This document shows, one piece after another, positions 6,307 through 12,596 of a stretch of DNA of 18,023 nt. Every line of letters starts with the position of its first letter. Position 1 is the stretch's first letter. The notes beneath the pieces are model-generated. The model saw only the letters and a list, made by a program, of their open reading frames with translations, made no database searches and was not told the origin of the DNA. Position numbers and translations under genes: made by a program. The stretch comes from CAZPWQ01 sp964590495 (lineage in GTDB: Bacteria > Bacteroidota > Rhodothermia > Balneolales > Balneolaceae): NCBI GenBank assembly GCA_964590495.1, contig CAZPWQ010000071.1, forward strand, positions 1 through 18,023, given 5' to 3'.

Positions 6307-8706
6307 TCATTCACTTCTCATACTTTCTACCGGGTTCATCAGTGCCGCCCGTATCGATTGCCAACTGACTGTAGCCACACTAAGCAGTAAAACCAGAATA
6401 CCAGCAAGAACAAACACACCGAGTCCCGGGTCTGCATGGTAGGCAAATCGGTTCAGCCACATATCCATTACGAACCATCCCACAGGCACGGCAATCGCAA
6501 AGGCAATCATAACCAGTTTTACAAAATCAGTGGTTAACAAAATCAAAATATCGCTGATAGTTGCGCCGAGCACCTTCCGGATTCCCACTTCGCGGACCCG
6601 GATTTCAGTGGTGAATAATGCCAGGCCGAACAGTCCCATACACGCGATAAAAATCGTCACTCCTCCGCCGAGAGCAAAAAGACGGCCCGCCCGTAGATCG
6701 GCCCGGTACTTCTGTTCGATTTGCTGGTCCAGGAAGTGATACTCCATCGCTGTTTCAGGATCGAACTGTCCGTGTACCTGCTTGATGTTGTCGATAGTTC
6801 CGGGAATATCCGACCCGGCCAATTTAATCGAAAAGTAGTCAATTACACGTACCGGATTTGCCCAGTAACCTACCATGAGAGGAGCCACTTCCTGATAAAG
6901 CGACTGATAGTGGAAATCCTTCAGCACACCTATGACACGCACAGGTTCTCCTACACCGGTTATATCCAGCCGCATACCGACCGGTTCTTCAACTCCCAAT
7001 GATCTCACCGCAGCTTCATTCAACAAAACCGACAGTGAATCAACGGACCTGTTACCGCTGAAATACGATCCAGCCGTCAACTCCATATTATATAATTCCG
7101 GGATTTCATCGTCGAAACTCATGAAGTAGGTCCTCAGAGAATCGGTGGCTCCTGTGTCAAAGGGACGCGTATAAATTTGGTCAATGGTTTTCCATTCGCC
7201 GGGAACGCGCGAGGAAGCCGCCACATTCGCTACGCCGGACAAATTTTCCAACTCCTGTTTCATCGCCTGAAACTGGGACCGGACATTCCCGTGGTTGATG
7301 TCGACTACCAGAATCTGCTCCTTCTCGAATCCCAGGTCAGCCGACCGGATGTAGTCCAACTGCTGATATGCAACAAGCGTGGCAATGACCAATACGATCG
7401 AAAGAGCAAATTGAGTGACTACCAGTGTCTTCCGCAGGGTAAGATTACCACCATTGAGATCTCTTTTCGACTTCAGGACGTTTATGGGATGCAGCATCGC
7501 GAGATAGAACGCCGGATAGCATCCTGAAAGGAGTCCAAGCACCATTCCAAATCCAAAGAGAATCATCAGAATGAACCCGGCAGATCCCCAATTAAGAACG
7601 AATTGTTTCCCGGTCAGATCATTAAAAAAGGGCAGGGACAGCTCAATAAGAAACCAGGAGAGCAGGCAGGCAGCCAGGGCTATCACTACCGATTCTGCCA
7701 AAAACTGTACGACAAGTTGCCGTTTTTCCGCCCCGGCTGCTTTTCGGATACCGATCTCCCGCCCCCTGCGTGCGGATAATGCCGTGGCCAGATTCATATA
7801 GTTGATACCGGCGATCACAAGCAAAAAGAGACCGATAGCCGAAAACAGATAGATGTAAAAGATGTTCCCGTGCTCCCCCTCAATCCCGAACTCGATTTCC
7901 GCCGAATGAAAATAGATATCGGTAAGAGACTGTAAACTAAAATCGGGAAAGTCGGGATTATTTTCCTGCTGACTATTGATAAAGTGATCCAGCTTGGACT
8001 TAAACTGTTCGGAATTTACCGGAGAATCGATCACCAGATAAGTATAGGCCCCGTAAATGTCCCAACGATTCAAATAATCGGACCAGTCAAACTGTGAGTT
8101 CAACCGCGAAAGAAGAATGTCGAACTGCAGGTGTGAATTTTCAGGTACATTTTTGATCACTCCCGTTACTGTTACCGGTTCCAGTTGGCTAAACGGAAGA
8201 ATCTCTCCTATCGGATTTTCATCGCCGAACAGTTGCCGGCTTTTTCGTTCAGAAATGACTACGGAATTGGGCTCTGTCAAAGCCGTCTCCCTGTCTCCCA
8301 TTACAAATTCAAAGTCGAACAGTTCAAAAAATCCGGGTTCGGTTACTACATAATTTCGCTCCTGCATTCTTTCTCCTTTCCATTGCAGGTCGATATGTCC
8401 CGATGGCCGGTAGACCCGTACCATATCCTGTATTTCAGGGATCGACTCCTCCAGTGTGGCACCTAATACCGGCGCCGTCTGTCCGAAGTAACGCGTTTCT
8501 CCCTCTGCCCCCTCAGAAATTTCGACAATACGATACGTCCGGTCCGATTTATCGTGGAACGCATCATAACTCAGCTCATTGTCTATATACAGGTAGAGCA
8601 GCGTGGCACCGGTGATGCCGATCGCAAGTCCCAACACGCTGATCACGCTGTAGATCGTATTTCGTCTTAAGGTTCGCAGAGCGACTTTAATATAATTTTT
8701 AATCAT
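6307..8706 (-). CDS. FtsX/MacB-type ABC transporter permease, paralogue 3 (799 aa)
   Basis: Opens MIKNYIKVALRTLRRN with TM1 at about 20-42. The first periplasmic domain runs to about 280, TM2 near 283-303, REIGIRK at 316-322, then two more TMs. The GCYPAFYLA variant of the permease motif follows, then TM5 (TLVVTQFALSIVLVIATLVAY), a second periplasmic domain with EYHFLDQQIEQKY, and the second FtsX block. There REVGIRK is at 705-711 and the tail NPVESMRSE lies 95 residues from that motif. A weak purine-rich ribosome site (GAAAGAAGAAG) precedes the ATG at 8706. The region WLNRFAYHADPG differs from the WLxxFAYRI of the other three. It is second in the tandem run, with repeat blocks D and C on its two sides. 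The function is a MacB/FtsX-like mechanotransmission permease with unknown substrate and no ATPase nearby. Confidence 0.95.
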   Translation of the reverse strand: MIKNYIKVALRTLRRNTIYSVISVLGLAIGITGATLLYLYIDNELSYDAFHDKSDRTYRIVEISEGAEGETRYFGQTAPVLGATLEESIPEIQDMVRVYRPSGHIDLQWKGERMQERNYVVTEPGFFELFDFEFVMGDRETALTEPNSVVISERKSRQLFGDENPIGEILPFSQLEPVTVTGVIKNVPENSHLQFDILLSRLNSQFDWSDYLNRWDIYGAYTYLVIDSPVNSEQFKSKLDHFINSQQENNPDFPDFSLQSLTDIYFHSAEIEFGIEGEHGNIFYIYLFSAIGLFLLVIAGINYMNLATALSARRGREIGIRKAAGAEKRQLVVQFLAESVVIALAACLLSWFLIELSLPFFNDLTGKQFVLNWGSAGFILMILFGFGMVLGLLSGCYPAFYLAMLHPINVLKSKRDLNGGNLTLRKTLVVTQFALSIVLVIATLVAYQQLDYIRSADLGFEKEQILVVDINHGNVRSQFQAMKQELENLSGVANVAASSRVPGEWKTIDQIYTRPFDTGATDSLRTYFMSFDDEIPELYNMELTAGSYFSGNRSVDSLSVLLNEAAVRSLGVEEPVGMRLDITGVGEPVRVIGVLKDFHYQSLYQEVAPLMVGYWANPVRVIDYFSIKLAGSDIPGTIDNIKQVHGQFDPETAMEYHFLDQQIEQKYRADLRAGRLFALGGGVTIFIACMGLFGLALFTTEIRVREVGIRKVLGATISDILILLTTDFVKLVMIAFAIAVPVGWFVMDMWLNRFAYHADPGLGVFVLAGILVLLLSVATVSWQSIRAALMNPVESMRSE

Positions 8707-8720
8707 AATCTTCTTCTTTC

Positions 8721-8817
8721 AGTCGAAGGCAAAGCGCAAAGAGCATGGTCCGCCAGCTGGCGGAAAAACCATCTCGTTCCATCCGCCGACTGGCAGACTT
8801 TGCTCTATGCGCTATGT
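8721..8817. repeat. Converging 7-bp repeat block D with nested palindrome, between permeases 4 and 3
   Basis: The plus strand has GCAAAGC, GCAAAGA and GCATGGT (8729-8749), running into the palindrome TCCGCCAGCTGGCGGA (8749-8764). A decayed second copy, TCCGCCGACTGGCAGA, is at 8782-8797. The minus strand has ACATAGC, GCATAGA and GCAAAGT (8817 down to 8797). The block starts 3 bp after the stop of paralogue 4 and ends 15 bp before the ATG of paralogue 3. Confidence 0.8.
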
Positions 8818-8820
8818 CAG

Positions 8821-11208
8821 TTACTCACTTCTTAAACTTTCCGCCGGATTCATTCTGGCTGCTTTAAGAGCCTGAATACTGACCGTGAACAACGCAATCA
8901 GTAAAGCTGTTGCCCCGCCGGTAATAAATATCCATGCACTGATATCAATGCGATATGCGAAGCTCTCCAGCCAGCTGCCGGCCAGGTACCAAGCTGCCGG
9001 TACGGCAATTAAAAAGCCGATCGCCACCAGCAGCACATAATCTTTGGAGATCAGCAGCATAATCCTTGATACAGTCGCCCCGAGCACCTTGCGAATACCG
9101 ATCTCGCGGGTACGCTGTTTTACCATCAGCGATGACAGGGCCAGCAGACCCAGACCCGCAATAAAAATCCCGAAGATGGAAAATGCGCCCGATACCGTGA
9201 CCAGCCGGTCCTGGGTTTGGTAAAGCTGATCGAACTGCCGGTCAACAAATGAGTAATTCATCGGCATGTCTGCCGCTACTATTTCATTCCACTGTGCTTC
9301 AAGATCCTGTAAAGTCTCGTTTAGCTGATCAGGGCCGAGCTTAACTGAAATGAAGTTATGAGCTGAATTTTCAGAGGGACGATAGAAATGCAGAACGGGC
9401 TCCACCTCATTTTCCAGCGACTGGTAGTGGTAATTTTCCACCACCCCGATGACAGCCATCTCCTGTCCCCCGCTGCTGCCCAGCCGGATCGTCTTGCCTG
9501 CAACGGTTTCCCATCCGAAATCTTCAAGTGCCGCTCTGTTGATTATGACGCTTTCATTGCGGTCGTTTTCGGAACCGGAACGAAAATCCCTTCCTTCCAG
9601 CAGGTCAATTTCGAAGAGATCAAAAAAGCGGCTGTCTACCTGTGCCCACCGCATCCGCAGAGGATCTTCACCGGTCCATCCCTCCGGCTGCACAAACGTA
9701 AAGGAGTTGATGCCAAGCTGCTGACCCGGCAGCGCCCTGGATGAAGCGACTGAAACTACGTTACGATGCTTCAGTATTTCATCCTTATAGGTTTTCAATC
9801 TGATATTTGCCTGCTCCTCATCCTCAAAATCGTCGGCGCTTCGCTGTATCGCTATAATATTTTCCTTCTGAAGTCCAAGGTCGGCATCTTTCATATACTG
9901 CACCTGCTTTTGCATTATCAGTGTGCCAATGATAATGACAATAGTTACTGCAAACTGGGTGGCAACAAGAACCCGGCGCAGGGTAAGCCCGCCCGGCTTC
10001 CTGCTGATCTGTCCGCGAAGCACTTCGGATGAAGAAAATTTGGAAAGGAACAACGCCGGATAACTTCCGGCAATAAGGCCGATTAATATACCCAGCCCGG
10101 CCAGCCCCGACAGCACTCCAAAATTCTCAAAAATATTCAGAGACAGTTCCAAATCGTACAGGTTATTAAAAACCGGCAGAAGCATTTCCGCCAGACCGAT
10201 TCCTATCAGCATTGCTATCATTGTAATCAATACCGATTCTCCCAGGAACTGCAACACCAGCTGTCCCCGTTGTCCGCCGAGGGCCTTTCTCATTCCTACC
10301 TCCCTCGCCCGCTCCATGGATCGCGCCGTTGCCATATTCATAAAGTTGATGCAGGCGATCACCATTATGGCTAAAGCTATCCCCAACAGGATATAGGCAT
10401 ACTTGTCGCTGTCGTTAAACCGGTTATACATCTCCGAAACCGGCAACAGCTTGAAATTCGTACGGTCTGCTGTCTCTTGGTCCCATATCTTCGCGATAAA
10501 AGCGGGAAACTGTGCTTCCAGTTCCCCCGCCGTAGCATTATCCCGAAGCTGAATATAAGTATTCAAAAATGAGCTGCCCCAGCTTTCCTTTACCTGTTCA
10601 TAACCGCCGGCACTTTCCAGCTGGATGGCCATATCGATCTGCAGGCTGGAGTTTTGTGGTATATCAGCCAATACACCACTCACCACGTAATCCCGGGCAT
10701 AACCCAGCCGAAATACTTTCCCGAGCGGATCTGCACTGCCGAAATACTTTTTTGCGGTTTCTCCCGAGATAACAATCGACTGAAGGGAAGGAAATGGATT
10801 TTCACTGTTGCCTTTGACCAGAGGCAGAGTAAACATCTCAAACAGTTCCGGATCGGTATAAATTACATCTTCCTGGAATCGCTTTCCATCCGCCCCTATC
10901 CATACATTCTGGGTAAACGTACGGGCGGAGCGAAGTACTGCCGGATACGTCTCCTCTATCTCCATTTTAAGCGGAACCCAGGTGTCGTAGGTATCCTGTG
11001 TTCCCGCCGGAGTAATCCGTTCTTTATATACCATGTAGAGATCGTCGGCATTTTCATGAAACCGGTCGTAGGTAAGCTCGTTATAGGCAAACAGCGAAAT
11101 CAGGATAGCAACCGCAATTCCAATACTTAATCCCACGACGTTGATCAGTGAATATCCTTTCCGCTTCCAGAGATTGCGTATGGCTATTTTAATGTAGTTT
11201 CGGAGCAT
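8821..11208 (-). CDS. FtsX/MacB-type ABC transporter permease, paralogue 4 (795 aa)
   Basis: First gene of the tandem permease run. N-terminus MLRNYIKIAIRNLWKRKGYS, TM1 at about 21-43, first periplasmic domain to about 270, TM2 near 272-292, REVGMRK at 302-308. TMs near 318-340 and 355-380 end in GSYPALFLSKF, and TM5 is RVLVATQFAVTIVIIIGTLIM. The second periplasmic domain contains MNYSFVDRQFDQLYQ. The second FtsX block has REIGIRK at 701-707 and the tail NPAESLRSE. The leader is long: a sigma-54-like box ends 116 bp upstream of the ATG and an A+T-rich heptamer array lies in between. No obvious Shine-Dalgarno precedes the ATG at 11208. It probably heads a 4-3-2 transcript reaching 3788. Role as for the paralogues; substrate and ATPase partner unknown. 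Confidence 0.95.
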   Translation of the reverse strand: MLRNYIKIAIRNLWKRKGYSLINVVGLSIGIAVAILISLFAYNELTYDRFHENADDLYMVYKERITPAGTQDTYDTWVPLKMEIEETYPAVLRSARTFTQNVWIGADGKRFQEDVIYTDPELFEMFTLPLVKGNSENPFPSLQSIVISGETAKKYFGSADPLGKVFRLGYARDYVVSGVLADIPQNSSLQIDMAIQLESAGGYEQVKESWGSSFLNTYIQLRDNATAGELEAQFPAFIAKIWDQETADRTNFKLLPVSEMYNRFNDSDKYAYILLGIALAIMVIACINFMNMATARSMERAREVGMRKALGGQRGQLVLQFLGESVLITMIAMLIGIGLAEMLLPVFNNLYDLELSLNIFENFGVLSGLAGLGILIGLIAGSYPALFLSKFSSSEVLRGQISRKPGGLTLRRVLVATQFAVTIVIIIGTLIMQKQVQYMKDADLGLQKENIIAIQRSADDFEDEEQANIRLKTYKDEILKHRNVVSVASSRALPGQQLGINSFTFVQPEGWTGEDPLRMRWAQVDSRFFDLFEIDLLEGRDFRSGSENDRNESVIINRAALEDFGWETVAGKTIRLGSSGGQEMAVIGVVENYHYQSLENEVEPVLHFYRPSENSAHNFISVKLGPDQLNETLQDLEAQWNEIVAADMPMNYSFVDRQFDQLYQTQDRLVTVSGAFSIFGIFIAGLGLLALSSLMVKQRTREIGIRKVLGATVSRIMLLISKDYVLLVAIGFLIAVPAAWYLAGSWLESFAYRIDISAWIFITGGATALLIALFTVSIQALKAARMNPAESLRSE

Positions 11209-11230
11209 AATTTTTTCAGTTGGTAATTAG

Positions 11231-11294
11231 CAATGAACAATTAACAATTGGAAAAATCCCCCATTGCTCATTGCTCATTGTTAATTGTTAATTG
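11231..11294. repeat. A+T-rich converging heptamer array in the leader of permease 4
   Basis: The plus strand carries CAATGAA, CAATTAA and CAATTGG (11231-11251). The minus strand carries CAATTAA, CAATTAA, CAATGAG, CAATGAG and CAATGGG (11294 down to 11260). Unit length, head-to-tail order and converging layout are the same as in blocks A-D, but the unit is CAATKAR instead of GCAWRGS. The outer arms can pair (CAATTAACAATT at 11238-11249 with its complement at 11283-11294). It lies between the sigma-54-like box and the permease 4 start codon, so it would be transcribed as leader RNA. Confidence 0.75.
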
Positions 11295-11323
11295 ACAAAC
11301 CAGTTGCTACTGATTAGAGTAAA

Positions 11324-11348
11324 TCAACAATCGTACCAAAGCGGAAAA
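11324..11348 (-). promoter_or_regulatory. Conserved sigma-54-like promoter box upstream of permease 4
   Basis: The minus-strand core is TTTGGTACGATTGTTGA, matching the box at 2652-2676 at 22 of 25 positions over the full element. Against the RpoN consensus TGGYRYR-N4-TTGCW it has TGGTACG, four bases, then TTGAT: spacing is right and only the C of the -12 GC is replaced by A. It ends 116 bp upstream of the ATG at 11208. The sequence diverges from the other copy immediately outside the box, which argues that the box itself is conserved rather than a duplicated leader. Confidence 0.42.
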
Positions 11349-11475
11349 CTAACCCTATTCCTCTATAGCAAAGGGGGGCAAAATCTAATACTGTACGCTA
11401 CGATACACCGGGTGTGCGGAAACGGACAACTGGATAATTTATCGATCTTCTTTCCGGTAACTGGGCTCCAATTCA

Positions 11476-11556
11476 AAACCTCCAAGGTTTCCTTGCATAA
11501 ACAGGTGCCAATTAATATTCAACACAGCATATATTCAAACAAAACCTTGGAGGTTT
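11476..11556. repeat. Facing pair of AAACCTCCAAGGTTT palindromes
   Basis: AAACCTCCAAGGTTT at 11476-11490 recurs as its exact reverse complement at 11542-11556. Each copy is itself a small hairpin (AAACCT, CCA, AGGTTT), and the two can pair with each other over 15 bp across a 51-bp loop. The element lies 99 bp after the stop of the membrane protein gene ending at 11655. It shares 11 of 15 positions with the arms of the hairpin at 12524-12556, so the two look like members of one intergenic palindrome family. Confidence 0.7.
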
Positions 11557-11654
11557 CAGAGTTATATCACAAATTGCTATCATCAATATGATAATCAATT
11601 AGCCAAACCACCCCGCAACCACGGTTCCAAAGGCCGATTACCGTTCTGTAATTA

Positions 11655-12032
11655 TTATCCCGGCCATCCCGCCACCCATTCAAACCAGACAACTATTCCT
11701 CCAATCAAAACAAATGCAACCACAACAGCCAGTGTAATATTTTCAAGGTTGCGCTGGGAATCGCCCATTTCGGTTAATTTCTGATCGTCGAACTGTTCAT
11801 AATCCCGGTCCTGAATAAATTTCATCCAGCGGTTGCGTTCCAGGCTCTGTAAATATCCCGGGGTGGGACTTCCCAAATCCTCCCACTGTTTCGGATATTT
11901 TCGCTTTACATATTCAACAATCCTTTTTCCTTTATTAACGGATATAACCAGCAATATAAAACCGGCTACAAGTATTACCAGGCCAAATAATGCGATTGAT
12001 TTGTCCATTTTAAACAACCCGATTTCTTGCAT
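11655..12032 (-). CDS. Small two-TM membrane protein, unknown function
   Basis: 125 aa. TM1 spans about 12-32 (SIALFGLVILVAGFILLVI), and TM2 spans about 99-118 near the C-terminus (TLAVVVAFVLIGGIVVW). Between them is a charged soluble loop with KYPKQWEDLGSPTPGYLQSLERNRWMKFIQDRDYEQFDDQKL. The layout of TM, Trp-containing W..LGSP loop, an R/DxxY segment and second TM recalls UspB-like small membrane proteins, but I would not name it so without a profile match. The ATG at 12032 and a second ATG at codon 9 (12008) are both possible, and neither has a strong ribosome site. It starts 33 bp after the NTF2-like gene and is likely co-transcribed with it. Confidence 0.75.
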   Translation of the reverse strand: MQEIGLFKMDKSIALFGLVILVAGFILLVISVNKGKRIVEYVKRKYPKQWEDLGSPTPGYLQSLERNRWMKFIQDRDYEQFDDQKLTEMGDSQRNLENITLAVVVAFVLIGGIVVWFEWVAGWPG

Positions 12033-12065
12033 TTTATTTAAAAAGGTACATGCATCCTTTACTAT

Positions 12066-12449
12066 TCACATATCCGTATCATCAATATAACGCTCTATAT
12101 TCCATCCCTCACCTTCCCATTTCCATAACACGGTAAATGTCCCGCTGTGTTTCATTGGTTCACCGCCTCCTTTAGGAGTCATTAATGAGGTAAACTCACC
12201 CTTTTCTACAGCCCGGTCGGCCGTTATTCTTATTCGTTCGTTGGTGACAGAAAATTCATACACGAACCGCCCGAAGAAGGGATCCAGCCACTTTTTAAAT
12301 GCCGCCCTACCCTCAATCGGATACCCGCCTGGAGGAAACCAGACTGCATCTTCGGTAAGCAGACCGGCGTAGGCTTCGGCATCACCGTTGTTGACAATAT
12401 CGATCCATTCCTTGTGGCGTTTTTGAAAGGAATCCAATTTATCTTTCAT
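12066..12449 (-). CDS. NTF2-like (SnoaL/DUF4440-type) protein
   Basis: A 127-aa single-domain protein. The N-terminal helix has HKEWIDIVNNGDAEAYAGLLTEDAVWFPPGG, the standard opening of SnoaL-like/DUF4440 proteins (helix, then AVWxPPG). PIEGRAAFKKWLDPFF follows, then beta strands ending FTVLWKWEGEGWNIERYIDD. No signal peptide, so cytosolic. The cone-shaped fold forms a pocket used for ligand binding or catalysis, and the substrate cannot be inferred. It is separated from the upstream VOC-SnoaL gene by 147 bp containing a strong hairpin, so it may have its own promoter or be a weakly read-through member of that operon. Confidence 0.88.
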   Translation of the reverse strand: MKDKLDSFQKRHKEWIDIVNNGDAEAYAGLLTEDAVWFPPGGYPIEGRAAFKKWLDPFFGRFVYEFSVTNERIRITADRAVEKGEFTSLMTPKGGGEPMKHSGTFTVLWKWEGEGWNIERYIDDTDM

Positions 12450-12523
12450 AATATTAAGAGCTTTAAATAACAGATGTCCGGCAGCTAAAATCGTTCATTT
12501 TTATAACTGCTTACTTCTTTGAA

Positions 12524-12556
12524 AGACCTGTCAGGTTTCCAAAACCTGACAGGTCT
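12524..12556. repeat. Perfect 15-bp inverted repeat (hairpin) between VOC-SnoaL and NTF2-like genes
   Basis: AGACCTGTCAGGTTT (12524-12538) and AAACCTGACAGGTCT (12542-12556) are exact reverse complements with a 3-base spacer. The core ACCTGTCAGGT is itself nearly palindromic, so each arm can also fold alone. It lies 41 bp after the stop of the VOC-SnoaL gene in transcription order. No T run follows on the minus strand, so classic intrinsic termination is not supported. mRNA 3'-end protection or operon attenuation are alternatives. Confidence 0.8.
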
Positions 12557-12596
12557 GGAAATTTGGCTTTCAAATAATTTCCCTACTCATTCATTC

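Larger units (their letters stand above)
11209..11654. other. Gene-free stretch of 446 bp with regulatory and repeat elements
   Basis: Between the start of permease 4 and the stop of the 125-aa membrane protein there is no gene I can support. From left to right it holds an A+T-rich heptamer array (11231-11294), a sigma-54-like promoter box (11324-11348), about 125 bp in which I see nothing specific, and a facing pair of AAACCTCCAAGGTTT palindromes (11476-11556). An open frame on the plus strand from 11292 runs through both repeats and has no recognisable protein character. Confidence 0.7.

Noticed and set aside
11292..11591. 99-codon open frame on the plus strand in the gene-free stretch
   Set aside because: It runs through the sigma-54-like box and both AAACCTCCAAGGTTT palindromes. 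Composition is unlike the neighbouring proteins and there is no ribosome site.
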